Of a stretch of 64,000 nt of DNA, positions 16,840 to 25,557 are shown one piece after another. The notes under the pieces were generated by a model. That model searched no databases. It was not told the origin of the DNA and saw only the letters and a list, made by a program, of their open reading frames with translations. The stretch's first letter is position 1. Each line of letters begins with the position of its first letter. The stretch covers positions 216,568-280,567 of the forward strand of contig JAGIAI010000002.1 of assembly GCA_017744935.1 (NCBI GenBank). Reading direction: 5' to 3'. A program made the translations under genes and the position numbers. This stretch comes from Variovorax sp. Lineage in GTDB: Bacteria > Pseudomonadota > Gammaproteobacteria > Burkholderiales > Burkholderiaceae_C.

Positions 16840-17862
16840 GTGCGCCGCTTCTTCCTCACGATCTTTCTGTTGGCCGCCCTGGGCGCTCTCGGCATCGGCG
16901 CTGCGGGTCTCTGGTGGGTCAACCAGCCCTTGCGCCTTCCGGCGCCCAGCGTCGACCTCTCGATCGAACCGGGCACCACGCCTCGAGGCATTGCCCAGGC
17001 CGTCGCCGACACCGGCGTCGACGTGCCGCCGCAACTGCTCTATTTGTGGTTCCGCTTCTCGGGCCAGGACCGGCAGATGCGCGCCGGGAGCTACGAACTG
17101 GAGCGCGGCATCACGCCACGCACGCTGCTGAGCGTGCTGGTGCGCGGCGAGGAGGCCACGCGGAGCATCGTTCTCGTCGAGGGTTGGAACATTCGCCAGG
17201 TGCGCGCCGCGCTCGCCAAGGCCGATCAGCTCAAGCCGGACACCGTCGGCCTCACCGATGAGGATCTGATGGCCAAGCTCGGCCGGCCGGGGCAACATCC
17301 CGAAGGGCGCTTCTTCCCGGACACATACACGTACTCCAAGGGCTCGACCGATTTCGCGCTGCTGCAGCGCGCCATGCGGGCCATGGACAAGAAGCTCGAT
17401 GCCGCCTGGGCGGCGCGGGCGTCTGATATCTCTGTCAAGACACCCGACGAGGCCCTGATTCTTGCCAGCATCGTCGAAAAGGAGACGGGCAAGGCCCAGG
17501 ACCGCGCGGAGATCTCCGCCGTCTTCCACAACCGCTTGCGCATCGGCATGCCATTGCAGACCGATCCGACCGTTATCTACGGCATGGGCCAGCGCTTTGA
17601 TGGCAACCTGCGCAAGAGAGACCTGCAGGCCGACACGCCCTGGAATACCTACACGCGCAACGGCCTGCCGCCCACGCCGATCGCGATGCCCGGCAAGGCC
17701 GCACTGCTGGCCGCCGTCCAGCCGGCGCAGAGCAAGTCGCTCTATTTCGTCTCGCGCGGCGATGGCACGAGTCAATTCAGCAGCTCGCTCGACGAGCACA
17801 ACCGGGCGGTGAACCGCTATCAGCGCGGCACCACCGATCCGAACCAGCGGAGCGGTCAATGA
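16840..17862 (+). CDS. mltG: Endolytic murein transglycosylase MltG
   Basis: 340 residues from a GTG start at 16840, giving [26 protein letters not shown] as a single N-terminal membrane anchor. The YceG domain follows, with the catalytic Glu in [11 protein letters not shown] (about residue 211) and [11 protein letters not shown]. MltG cleaves nascent glycan strands in the periplasm and sets glycan length. Earlier in-frame ATGs lack the hydrophobic start and run into the divergent ygfZ gene, so GTG is preferred. Its stop overlaps tmk by ATGA, starting the mltG-tmk-holB-pilZ-tatD cluster. Confidence 0.95.
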   Translation: MRRFFLTIFLLAALGALGIGAAGLWWVNQPLRLPAPSVDLSIEPGTTPRGIAQAVADTGVDVPPQLLYLWFRFSGQDRQMRAGSYELERGITPRTLLSVLVRGEEATRSIVLVEGWNIRQVRAALAKADQLKPDTVGLTDEDLMAKLGRPGQHPEGRFFPDTYTYSKGSTDFALLQRAMRAMDKKLDAAWAARASDISVKTPDEALILASIVEKETGKAQDRAEISAVFHNRLRIGMPLQTDPTVIYGMGQRFDGNLRKRDLQADTPWNTYTRNGLPPTPIAMPGKAALLAAVQPAQSKSLYFVSRGDGTSQFSSSLDEHNRAVNRYQRGTTDPNQRSGQ

Positions 17863-18518
17863 AGGGGCTTTTTCTCACGCTCGAAGGCATCGATGGAGCC
17901 GGCAAATCGAGCCACATCGACGCACTCGAAGCGCTGTTCAAGGCGCAGGGCCGTCAGGTCACCCGCACGCGCGAACCCGGCGGCACACCGCTCGCCGAAA
18001 CCCTGCGCGGGATGATCCTCGAGCAGCCGATGGATGCACTGACCGAATCGCTGCTGGTCTTTGCGGCGCGTCGCGATCATGTGGTGCGGGTCATCGAGCC
18101 TGCGCTGGCGAGCGGCGACGTCGTGCTTTGCGACCGGTTCACCGATGCGACCTTTGCCTATCAGGGAGCAGGGCGCGGGTTCGACCCGGCCGTGCTGTCG
18201 ACGCTTGAAAAGTGGGTGCAGGCCGATACGGAGCACGCGACCGACGGGCTGCTCCAGCCCGAAATCACGATCTGGTTCGATCTCGCGCCGGAGATCGCGG
18301 CTGAACGCCTCGCTGGCGCGCGCGTGCCGGACAAGTTCGAGTCGCAGCCGGTCGAGTTCTTCAAACGTGTCGCCGCGGGCTACGCTGCGCGCGCGAAAGA
18401 CGCTCCACGCTTCGTGCGCATCGACGCCAGCCAGTCGCGCGAGGCGGTCTGGCAGCAGATCGAAGCGGCGCTGGCCGAGCGCGGCCTTGTGGCATCGCAA
18501 AGCGGGGGCGCGCCTTGA
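17859..18518 (+). CDS. tmk: Thymidylate kinase
   Basis: 219 residues. The P-loop [11 protein letters not shown] is at residues 7-17, the [11 protein letters not shown] dTMP-binding motif at about 33-43, and the DR(F/Y) motif in [17 protein letters not shown] near 90. Catalyses ATP + dTMP to ADP + dTDP, essential for dTTP supply. Overlaps mltG at the start and holB at the end (TTGA), so it is translated as part of a tightly packed operon. Confidence 0.97.
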   Translation: MKGLFLTLEGIDGAGKSSHIDALEALFKAQGRQVTRTREPGGTPLAETLRGMILEQPMDALTESLLVFAARRDHVVRVIEPALASGDVVLCDRFTDATFAYQGAGRGFDPAVLSTLEKWVQADTEHATDGLLQPEITIWFDLAPEIAAERLAGARVPDKFESQPVEFFKRVAAGYAARAKDAPRFVRIDASQSREAVWQQIEAALAERGLVASQSGGAP

Positions 18519-19534
18519 ACGCGGACACGCTGTCGCCGTGGCTTCGCAAACCGCTGGCCGAACTGCTCCGGCAGCGCGGCCATGCATGGCTGCTGCAGGG
18601 ACCTTCGGGTTTGGGCCAGTACGAACTGGGCCTGGCGCTGGCTGCCGCCTGGCTGTGCGAGCAGCCCGAGGAAGCCAAGAAGGAGGGCGCCTGCGGACAC
18701 TGCCCCAGTTGCCATGCCATCCAGGTCCGCACGCATGCGGACCTTTGCGTGCTCATGCCTGAGGTCGCGATGCAGGCGCTCGGCTGGCCGCTCGACGAAA
18801 AGGCGCAGGCGGATATCGACGACAAGAAGCGCAAGCCGAGCCGCGAAATTCGCGTCGAGGCCATGCGCGACGCCGTCGGATTTGCCCAGCGCACCAGCGC
18901 GCGAGGTTTCGGCAAGGTGGTGATGGTCTATCCGGCCGAGCGGATGAACACAATCACCGCCAACGCACTGCTCAAGACGCTGGAAGAGCCTGTCGGCGAC
19001 GTCCGCTTCGTGCTCGCGAGCGAGGCCGCGTGGCAGCTTCTGCCCACGATCCGCAGCCGCTGCCTCGGTTTCACGCTGCCTTGGCCGGAACCCGATGAGG
19101 CGCGCGAGTGGCTGGTCGGGCAGGGCGTTCCGGCCGCCGATGCCGCCGCCCTGTTGCGTGCCGCGGGCGGGCGGCCGAGCGATGCGCTACGCCTCGCGGC
19201 CCAGGGCCAATCGCCCAAGGCCTGGGGATTGTTTCCCAAGGCAATGGTGCGCGGCGACGTCGGTGCGTTGGCCGATCACGCGCCCGCACAGGCCATCGAC
19301 GCCCTCCAGAAGCTCTGCCACGATCTGATGGCTGCCGACAGTGGCGCCGCGCCGCGCTTCTTCGACATCGCGGACCTGCCGGCGGTGCCACCCAGGGGCG
19401 CGTTGGCGCGATGGTCCCGATCGCTCGCCAACGCGGCAAAAACTGCAGAACATCCATTCAACGCGGGTCTCATGCTCGAAGCGCTTGTGAGCGAAGCGAG
19501 AACCACCCTAAACTCCGCACGCCGCCGCCCATGA
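18515..19534 (+). CDS. holB: DNA polymerase III subunit delta'
   Basis: 339 residues beginning at a TTG that overlaps the tmk TGA (18515-18518). The AAA+ clamp-loader fold shows a degenerate Walker A (GPSGLGQYE, no Lys), as is normal for delta'. The zinc-binding module CGHCPSCHA is at about 50-60, and the sensor/arginine region is [10 protein letters not shown] ... TIRSRC. It is part of the clamp loader that places the beta sliding clamp on DNA. The TTG start is chosen because of the overlap and because the next in-frame Met is well inside the domain. The stop overlaps pilZ by ATGA. Confidence 0.95.
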   Translation: MNADTLSPWLRKPLAELLRQRGHAWLLQGPSGLGQYELGLALAAAWLCEQPEEAKKEGACGHCPSCHAIQVRTHADLCVLMPEVAMQALGWPLDEKAQADIDDKKRKPSREIRVEAMRDAVGFAQRTSARGFGKVVMVYPAERMNTITANALLKTLEEPVGDVRFVLASEAAWQLLPTIRSRCLGFTLPWPEPDEAREWLVGQGVPAADAAALLRAAGGRPSDALRLAAQGQSPKAWGLFPKAMVRGDVGALADHAPAQAIDALQKLCHDLMAADSGAAPRFFDIADLPAVPPRGALARWSRSLANAAKTAEHPFNAGLMLEALVSEARTTLNSARRRP

Positions 19535-19905
19535 ACACACCTGCAGCTTCCACCCCCTCAGCGCCCGTCCGGCCCAGCGTCATCCAGTTGGCCATCAAGG
19601 AAAAAGGGGCGCTCTATGCGGCCTACATCCCGTTGTTCGCCGAGGGCGGGATCTTCATTCCGACTTCCCGCGAGTACCGCCTCGGCGACGATGTCTACGT
19701 ACTCCTCACGTTGCCGGACGATCCACAGCGCTATCCGATCGCAGGCAAGGTCGCCTGGATCACGCCGTCGCGCGCAGCCGGCAACCGGGCGCCGGGCGTC
19801 GGCATCCGCTTTCCTTCCGACGACAAGTCGCGCCAGCTCAAGGCGCGCATCGAGGAGGCGCTCGGCGGCACGATGGCTTCCGACCGGCCCACCCAGACCA
19901 TCTGA
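19531..19905 (+). CDS. pilZ: PilZ domain protein (type IV pilus PilZ)
   Basis: 124 residues. A single PilZ domain (FAEGGIFIPTSREYRLGDDVYVLLTLPDD ... GKVAWITP ... GVGIRFP). Like Pseudomonas PilZ itself, and unlike c-di-GMP receptors, it lacks the RxxxR motif in front of the barrel, so c-di-GMP binding is doubtful. The family is needed for type IV pilus assembly through PilB and FimX in other species. Its position right after holB is the same as in Pseudomonas and Xanthomonas, supporting the name. It overlaps holB by ATGA. Confidence 0.9.
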   Translation: MNTPAASTPSAPVRPSVIQLAIKEKGALYAAYIPLFAEGGIFIPTSREYRLGDDVYVLLTLPDDPQRYPIAGKVAWITPSRAAGNRAPGVGIRFPSDDKSRQLKARIEEALGGTMASDRPTQTI

Positions 19906-19974
19906 TCCGAATCCCGTCCTCCCGGGGCGCGGACCGCAAGCGGCGCATCAGCGCCGCGCTCATTCCATTCCGCG

Positions 19975-20781
19975 ATGTTTACCGACTCCCACTGCCACCT
20001 GACCTTTCCCGAGTTCGCGGACCAGATGCCGCAAGTTCGCGCCGCCATGGCTGCCGCCCAGGTCGACCGGGCGCTTTGTATCTGCACGACCCTCGAGGAA
20101 TTCGACAATGTCCAATCGCTTGCGGCTGGTTTTGACAACTTCTGGGCCTCTGTAGGCGTCCATCCGGACAGCGAAGACGTTCTGGAGCCCACGCTGGACG
20201 ACCTCGTACGGCGAGCGGCCCTCCCGAAAGTCATCGCTATCGGCGAAACCGGGCTCGACTACTACCAGATGGAGGAGCGCAAGGGCGGTCGCAGCGTCGC
20301 GGACCTCGAATGGCAACGTGACCGTTTCCGCGTGCACATTCGAGCCGCGCAGCAGACGCGCAAGCCGCTGGTAATCCACACGCGGGAAGCGTCGGCCGAC
20401 ACATTGGCCATCCTGAAGGAGGAGGGCGAAGACGGCGGTCCGAAGGCGGCAGGCGGCGTCTTCCATTGCTTCACCGAGACCGCCGAAGTGGCCAGGGCAG
20501 CGCTCGACCTGGGCTTCTACATTTCGTTTTCGGGCATCCTGACCTTCAAGAAGGCGCAAGACCTGCGGGACGTGGCGTCGTTCGTGCCCCTGGACCGGAT
20601 GCTGATCGAAACCGACAGCCCCTATCTCGCCCCAGTGCCGTACCGCGGAAAGACGAACAATCCGTCGTATGTACCTTTCGTGGCGCAGCAGATCGCCCAA
20701 CTTCGGAACCTGCCCGTCGAGGAGATCGGCAAGGTCACCAGCAACAACTTCGACCGCCTCTTCATGGCGGCCAAATCATGA
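19975..20781 (+). CDS. TatD family metal-dependent hydrolase
   Basis: 268 residues of the TatD/YcfH amidohydrolase fold. Metal-ligand motifs in order: SHCHL (about residues 5-9), IGETGLDYY (about 89), VIHTREA (about 133), GVFHCFTE (about 160) and IETDSPYLAP (about 210). Members are 3'-5' exonucleases or DNases with roles in DNA repair and quality control; the exact physiological role varies. It follows pilZ by 69 bp and overlaps the ankyrin gene by ATGA. Confidence 0.94.
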   Translation: MFTDSHCHLTFPEFADQMPQVRAAMAAAQVDRALCICTTLEEFDNVQSLAAGFDNFWASVGVHPDSEDVLEPTLDDLVRRAALPKVIAIGETGLDYYQMEERKGGRSVADLEWQRDRFRVHIRAAQQTRKPLVIHTREASADTLAILKEEGEDGGPKAAGGVFHCFTETAEVARAALDLGFYISFSGILTFKKAQDLRDVASFVPLDRMLIETDSPYLAPVPYRGKTNNPSYVPFVAQQIAQLRNLPVEEIGKVTSNNFDRLFMAAKS

Positions 20782-21440
20782 AAAATCCCTTCAAGAAACT
20801 CTTATATCTCTTTGTTTTTGCAGTGACTTTCTCTGTACACGCAGATTCGTTCGATGATTTCTTCCGCGCAGTCCGTGCGGACAACGCAAGCGGCGTGAAG
20901 AGCCTCCTGAACCGCGGATTCGACCCGAACACGCGGGATGCGCAGGGTCAGACCGGCCTGCTGATCGCGCTGCGCGAGCCTTCGCCCAAGGTGATCCAGG
21001 TCCTGATCGATTGGCCCAAGACCGACGTCGAGGCGCGCAACTCGAAAGACGAAAGCCCGCTGATGCTGGCTGCGATCAAGGGTCAGCAGGACATCGTGAC
21101 CAAGCTGATCGACCGCGATGCCGATATCAACAAGCCCGGTTGGACGCCGTTGCACTACGCGGCAACTAACGGGCATGTGGCGATCATGAAGCAGCTTCTC
21201 GACAAGGATGCGTTCATCGACGCGCAATCGCCCAACGGCACCACGCCGCTGATGATGGCAGCGATGTACGGCTCGGCCGCCGCAGTGAAGCTGCTGCTCG
21301 ATGAAGGCGCGGATCCGCTGATGAAGAACCAGCTCGGAATGACCGCAGCTGATTTCGCCCAGAGGGCCAATCGAACGGATGCGCTCCAAATGATCAGCGA
21401 GGCAACGCGGGCCAAGAGGCCTTCGGACGGCAAGTGGTGA
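20778..21440 (+). CDS. Exported ankyrin-repeat protein
   Basis: 220 residues. The N-terminus is a clear signal peptide (KKLLYLFVFAVTFSVHADS, cleavage about residue 22). Five ankyrin repeats follow, such as GWTPLHYAATNGHVAIMKQLLDKDA and GTTPLMMAAMYGSAAAVKLLLDEGADP. It is probably periplasmic and binds a protein partner; none can be named. Its first 20 codons are more AT-rich than the surroundings. The start overlaps the tatD stop. It ends 34 bp before the dif-like site and is the last gene of the left replichore. Confidence 0.9.
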   Translation: MKNPFKKLLYLFVFAVTFSVHADSFDDFFRAVRADNASGVKSLLNRGFDPNTRDAQGQTGLLIALREPSPKVIQVLIDWPKTDVEARNSKDESPLMLAAIKGQQDIVTKLIDRDADINKPGWTPLHYAATNGHVAIMKQLLDKDAFIDAQSPNGTTPLMMAAMYGSAAAVKLLLDEGADPLMKNQLGMTAADFAQRANRTDALQMISEATRAKRPSDGKW

Positions 21441-21474
21441 GCGGGGCCTTCCGCTCGGACCCCGGTCCGGCTCG

Positions 21475-21502
21475 AATCGATACAATGTATATTATGTAAA
21501 AT
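21475..21502 (+). other. dif: Candidate chromosomal dif site (XerC/XerD recombination)
   Basis: Three parts in order: XerC arm AATCGATACAA (21475-21485), central hexamer TGTATA (21486-21491), XerD arm TTATGTAAAAT (21492-21502). From memory, the E. coli dif site has centre TGTATA and XerD arm TTATGTTAAAT. The centre here is identical and the XerD arm differs at one base; the XerC arm is looser, as usual. The site is a short AT-rich island between two convergent genes. Housekeeping genes on each side (mltG-tmk-holB on +; guaB, guaA, typA, infB, nusA on -) are transcribed toward it, as expected at the terminus. Confidence 0.8.
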
Positions 21503-21662
21503 CAAAGATGCGAAGGATGATCGATTCCCTGCCTCCAAATCCGAGGCTCGGTTTCGATCGGGTTCGTGAGCAACGCACTGCTGGCGATTGCCGAACGAAT
21601 CGGGCCCGGGCGGCAGCATGCCTGAGCCTGCTACCGCGAAGGCGCGCCCGCCCCTTTCTCCG

Positions 21663-23120
21663 TCAAGCGTGTGCCGTCGCAGCCGCTGTGCGTGGACGCA
21701 GCGTGGCCATCACGAGGTACACACTGCCGCCGACCGCCACGCCGATGAACCAGCCGTAGATGTTCCACCAGGCCGGAAGCAGGTTCGTGAAGTTCGGCAG
21801 GAAGGTGGAAAACAGGCTGCCGACCCCGGTCGCCACGAGTGCATTGACGTTCCAGCCGCCCTCGTAGCGATACTCGCCGTGCTCCTGGTAGAGCGCCGCC
21901 ACGTTGATGTTGCTCTTGGCCACGATGTAGTAGTCCACGAGGATCACGCCCAGGAGCGGGCCCATCGTCGCGCCGATCGCGTTCACGAAATGGGCCGCGT
22001 TGCCCTCCCACGGCGCAAAGGGATAGAGCACGAGTGCGATCAATGCGGCGATCACCCCACCCCGCTTGAAGCTGATCGCCTTGGGAAATGTGTTCGAGAT
22101 GTCGAAGGCCGCAGAGACGAAATTGGCCACCACGTTGATGCCCAGCGTGGCAACCGCAAATGTGATCGCGGCGATCAGAGCGAGCACCCAGCTGTCGAAC
22201 TTGGCGGAGATCTGCTCGGGATGCAGCAGCACTTCGCCATAGACTTTGAACGCCGCGATGGTGGTCACGCCGGCGACCAGCGAAAAGGCGATCAGGTTGA
22301 TCGGCAGGCCCCACAGGTTGCCCGTGCGCACGGCCTCCTTGTTCTTCGCGAAGCGCGAGAAATCGCAGAAGTTGAGGTAGAGCGCCGCGAAGTAGGTGAT
22401 CCAGGTGGCGCCGACCGCCATCAACGCCCAGAAGGAGCCGGGCTCCCCGGAAACGCCGACGTCCTTGGTTTTTTCGAGCAAGAGCTCCATGGGGATGCCG
22501 TGCTCGAACGAGAAGCCGCCAGCCTTGACGCACAAACCGATTGCCAGGATCAGCATCGCAATCCAGACCGCTGGCCCCGCCCAGTCCTGGAAGCGGCGAA
22601 CGGTCTCCATGCCTTTCTGGATGATCAGCAGTTGCAGTCCCCAGACCACAACGTAGCAAATCACTTCTAGCCCTGAGTGCCCGAGGAAGTGCACGTTCTT
22701 GTAGAAGTCGAGGATCGCGTCGTTGCGGATCAACAATGCAACCACAGCGCTTGCGGCCGCGGCGGTTTGCGCTCCGTACCAGAAGCAGGCCACCACAGCC
22801 CGCACCATGGCCGCCAGGTTGGCGCCCCATACTCCGAAGGAGGCGCGCGCCAGGACGGGGTAAGGCACGCCCGTCTTCTCGCCGGCATAGCCGATCAGGT
22901 TCATCAGCGCGAAGATCACCAACGAGCCGAGCCCGATGGCCAGCAGGAAATTCAGGAAGCTGCCGCACAGCAGAAACAGGCTGGCCGCGAGGTAGTAGCC
23001 CCAGAGGCTGTGCACGTCTGAAGTCCAGACGTTAAAGATGCTGAAGGCGCCCCATCGACGATCCCTCGCGGGCGCCAGATCTTCGTTGTAGAGGCCTGGG
23101 GAAAGATTGCGGATCTCCAT
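21663..23120 (-). CDS. NCS1 family nucleobase/hydantoin/allantoin-type permease
   Basis: 485 residues with about 12 membrane helices. Family signatures are the N-terminal NEDLAPARDRRWGAFSIFNVWTSD, then FLLAIGLGSLVIFALMNLIGYAGEKTGVPYPVLARASFGVWGAN, and the motif GGSVY near the end. NCS1 symporters import purines, pyrimidines, hydantoins, allantoin or thiamin with H+ or Na+. No catabolic genes lie beside it, so the substrate is open. A good ribosome-binding site (GAGGAGACC) is just before the ATG at 23120. It is the first gene to the right of dif and runs toward it. Confidence 0.92.
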   Translation of the reverse strand: MEIRNLSPGLYNEDLAPARDRRWGAFSIFNVWTSDVHSLWGYYLAASLFLLCGSFLNFLLAIGLGSLVIFALMNLIGYAGEKTGVPYPVLARASFGVWGANLAAMVRAVVACFWYGAQTAAAASAVVALLIRNDAILDFYKNVHFLGHSGLEVICYVVVWGLQLLIIQKGMETVRRFQDWAGPAVWIAMLILAIGLCVKAGGFSFEHGIPMELLLEKTKDVGVSGEPGSFWALMAVGATWITYFAALYLNFCDFSRFAKNKEAVRTGNLWGLPINLIAFSLVAGVTTIAAFKVYGEVLLHPEQISAKFDSWVLALIAAITFAVATLGINVVANFVSAAFDISNTFPKAISFKRGGVIAALIALVLYPFAPWEGNAAHFVNAIGATMGPLLGVILVDYYIVAKSNINVAALYQEHGEYRYEGGWNVNALVATGVGSLFSTFLPNFTNLLPAWWNIYGWFIGVAVGGSVYLVMATLRPRTAAATAHA

Positions 23121-23145
23121 GGCGGTCTCCTCATGGCTATCTCGC

Positions 23146-23163
23146 CGGACACTAACATGTCCG
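23146..23163. promoter_or_regulatory. Inverted repeat upstream of the NCS1 permease gene
   Basis: CGGACA and TGTCCG form a perfect 6-bp inverted repeat around CTAACA, 25 bp before the permease start and about 90 bp before the divergent yceH start. It could be an operator or merely a small hairpin in the leader. No T-run follows on either strand. Confidence 0.3.
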
Positions 23164-23253
23164 CACCATCTTGGGGAGACCCATCGACACGTCGCTTGGC
23201 CTTAGCATTGCGCCAATCTCTCGCGGTCACCGCGACGCATCCAATCCGAATTC

Positions 23254-23916
23254 ATGTCCAGCCTTCGAGCCCTCTCCCCTCTTGAAACCCGCGTGCTCGG
23301 CGTTCTCTCCGAGAAGCAGCGCACGGCTCCCGACAGCTATCCGCTCACCCTCAACTCGCTGGTTGCCGGCTGCAACCAGAAGACGAGCCGCAACCCGATC
23401 CTGGACGTCTCCGAGGCCGACGTGCAGGCGACGCTTGACAGCCTCAAGTCCTTGAGCCTGGTGACAGAGTCGAGCGGTGGGCGTGCGTATCGCTACGCGC
23501 ACAACATCGATGGCGTGCTGCGGATTCCATCGCAATCGATCGCCCTGCTCACGGTGCTGATGCTGCGGGGGCCGCAGACGGCGGGAGAACTCCGCATCGC
23601 GACGGACCGCATGCACAACTTCGCGGACATCTCGTCCGTCGAAGCTTTCCTCGATGAACTGGCCGAACGGCCCGCAGGCGGCCTCGTCCTCAAGCTGCCT
23701 CGCCTGCCTGGCGCGCGCGAAAGTCGATGGGCTCACCTGCTAAGCGGTCCCCCAGCGGAAGACGCGCCTGCCGCCATGCCTGGCGGCGACGATGTATCTC
23801 TGGGTGAAGTGGCCGCGCTGAAGGCCAACGTGGCCCGTCTGGAGGCCGAGCTTGCGGCGATAAAGGCCCTGGTCGCCCGAATCTGCTCGGAACTCGGGAT
23901 CAGCGACGCTTCCTAG
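23254..23916 (+). CDS. YceH family protein (DUF480)
   Basis: 220 residues. Two winged-helix-like repeats: LSPLETRVLGVLSEKQRTAPDSYPLTLNSLVAGCNQKTSRNP at the N-terminus and TVLMLRGPQTAGELRIATDRMHNF in the middle. The family is widely conserved in Proteobacteria, but its function is not defined. The C-terminal 35 residues form a likely coiled coil (LKANVARLEAELAAIKALVARI). It is divergent from the NCS1 permease and its last four bases overlap the stop of the convergent cyclase gene. Confidence 0.92.
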   Translation: MSSLRALSPLETRVLGVLSEKQRTAPDSYPLTLNSLVAGCNQKTSRNPILDVSEADVQATLDSLKSLSLVTESSGGRAYRYAHNIDGVLRIPSQSIALLTVLMLRGPQTAGELRIATDRMHNFADISSVEAFLDELAERPAGGLVLKLPRLPGARESRWAHLLSGPPAEDAPAAMPGGDDVSLGEVAALKANVARLEAELAAIKALVARICSELGISDAS

Positions 23917-24860
23917 CGAAGGTCGCGGCGCCCGAGCAGCACGTTGCCGCCAGTCGTGTTGAAGGAAATGGTCGGCGCGCTGAAGTCGCTCAGTGGCGCC
24001 CCAAGGCCGATTTCGCCGCTACCGTGCAACACGCATTCGTCACGCCTCAGCGCAATCTCGCCGCTCGCGCCCGCGGTGCCGTGGAAGCGCACCCAGGTGC
24101 CATACGTGCTGACGTCGACGAGGACGCAACTGCCATGCCGTGATTCGATCCGGGCGTGCAGACGCGAAACGCGCGGGTCGTTGACGACGAACTGCGCTTC
24201 GTCGACCCGGCCCAAGTGAATCGGCAGGTCTTCGACACGGAACAGCGTGCGCACGTCAAGCCACGCCAACTCGATCTGTCCGAACGACGAATCAGGTCCG
24301 CGCGCGGACGGGACCAGCGAAGCCGGCATGGTCAGGAACTCGGACACCTCGTCCTGCCAGTCGATGCGATGGACGATCGGCATCTCGTTCTTGCCGCGGA
24401 TGTTGATGGGACCGAGGCTGCGATGGCGCACTTCGCCTTCGTGCAATTGTTCGATCACCGACTCGGTGGCCCAGATCTGCCCTGGGCCCGCGAGGTCGCT
24501 GAGGCGGGAGGCAAGGTTGACGGCGTCGCCATAGCAGTCGCCGTCGACTTCGACGACCTCCCCGCTCGCAACGCCGATCTGCAGTTCCATGCGTAGCGGA
24601 GTCGGCCAGGTCTGAAGGCGCTTCTGGTGGTTTCGCTGCAGTTCGAGCACCGCGCGCGTCGCCGTGATGCCGTTCCCGAAAATGGCGAACACACCGTCGC
24701 CAAGAGACTTCACGACACGGCCGCCGTGGGACTCGCAGACGCCCCCGATCCATTGCGTCAGCCGCGTCACCGTCTCGGTGGCGCGCGCATTTCCCATGGC
24801 CTCGAAGACCCTGGTGCTCCCTGTCAGATCAGCGAAAACGACAGTCGAATTGACGCCCAT
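23913..24860 (-). CDS. Class III nucleotide cyclase domain with C-terminal FHA domain
   Basis: 315 residues. The cyclase homology domain (about 1-165) starts directly at the N-terminus with VVFADLTGSTRVFE, the first metal Asp, and has the second metal Asp in KSLGDGVFAIF and the turn NLASRLSDLAGPGQI. An FHA domain follows at about 210-290 with the phosphothreonine-binding pattern LGR ... SRLHARIE ... DVSTYGTW. It has no membrane helix. It presumably makes cAMP or cGMP, or acts as a nucleotide-binding sensor, controlled through binding of a phosphoprotein. The start ATG at 24860 leaves almost no N-terminal extension. The partner kinase is not in the window. Confidence 0.92.
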   Translation of the reverse strand: MGVNSTVVFADLTGSTRVFEAMGNARATETVTRLTQWIGGVCESHGGRVVKSLGDGVFAIFGNGITATRAVLELQRNHQKRLQTWPTPLRMELQIGVASGEVVEVDGDCYGDAVNLASRLSDLAGPGQIWATESVIEQLHEGEVRHRSLGPINIRGKNEMPIVHRIDWQDEVSEFLTMPASLVPSARGPDSSFGQIELAWLDVRTLFRVEDLPIHLGRVDEAQFVVNDPRVSRLHARIESRHGSCVLVDVSTYGTWVRFHGTAGASGEIALRRDECVLHGSGEIGLGAPLSDFSAPTISFNTTGGNVLLGRRDLR

Positions 24861-25166
24861 GTTGTGCAGTTTTTGGTAGCCCTCGCCTGGGGATTATGGC
24901 AAAGCAGCATGAAAACACCGCCTTAAAGCATCAAATCGAGCGACTCGCGGGCGAACCCTGTTGCTTTTTCATTTAGTCACACCCGCCGTGAACACTTTCG
25001 TTTTTAAAAGTAACACTTAGGTTTAAGTTCTTAGGTCAACACTTCAACAGAAGCGTGAAGTATGTTGTTTTTAAACATGAAATGATGTTTCCACACTTGT
25101 GCGGCCTTCAGGCGAGGCTTAACGTAGGCACCCATCAAGGCTTCCCTGGCAACTCGCCTCCTCGCA
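24861..25166. other. AT-rich divergent intergenic region with short direct repeats
   Basis: 306 bp between the divergent cyclase gene and the gene at 25167, much richer in A+T than the rest of the window. AACACTT occurs at 24991-24997, 25012-25018 and 25038-25044, with a near copy CACACTT at 25092-25098. CTTAGGT occurs at 25016-25022 and 25030-25036. I see no reading frame worth reporting here. The base composition and phased repeats suggest a regulated promoter, probably for the rightward gene. Confidence 0.5.
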
Positions 25167-25499
25167 ATGGTGTCCTTCAGCAGGTTCTTCCGCTTTCTGT
25201 CCTTCCCGGGACTCGGCTCGCGCCGTTCCGTGGATCGTCAGATGGGCCAGATCCGCACCGCAATGCTGTCGCTGCTGCAGGTTCACGGCGGTCATTCGGT
25301 TCAGCGGGTCGCGCAACGCGTTCGTTTCGCCGGCGACCTGGAAGCTCTCTGGTACCTGCGCCAGGACGTGCTGACTGCCCTCAGCGCGGTCGACGGAGAA
25401 GTTGCGGCACGCCGCCAAATGCGACAAATCAATCGCCTCTTCAAGGGCGGCCTGCCCCACGCGATGGGACCGCGAGCCCATCAACGCATCACGAGCTGA
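25167..25499 (+). CDS. Hypothetical protein, small, basic
   Basis: 110 residues, not recognised. The first 20 residues are aromatic and basic (SFSRFFRFLSFPGLGSRR). The rest is helical and charged, with no membrane segment: MGQIRTAMLSLLQVHGGHSVQRVAQRVRFAGDLEALWYLRQD. Support for a real gene comes from coherent composition, an AT-rich promoter-like region upstream and a strong terminator 22 bp after the stop on the same strand. The start could equally be the GTG one codon later. Confidence 0.65.
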   Translation: MVSFSRFFRFLSFPGLGSRRSVDRQMGQIRTAMLSLLQVHGGHSVQRVAQRVRFAGDLEALWYLRQDVLTALSAVDGEVAARRQMRQINRLFKGGLPHAMGPRAHQRITS

Positions 25500-25521
25500 C
25501 GGGCTCCCAACAAAGCGCAAT

Positions 25522-25544
25522 GAGGCCACTGGCCTCTTTTTTTT
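25522..25544 (+). terminator. Rho-independent terminator
   Basis: GAGGCC and GGCCTC form a perfect 6-bp stem around ACT, followed by eight T residues on the + strand. It ends the transcript of the small gene stopping at 25499 and lies 14 bp before the stop of convergent ldcA. Confidence 0.9.
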
Positions 25545-25557
25545 GCCCTCGGCCTGC

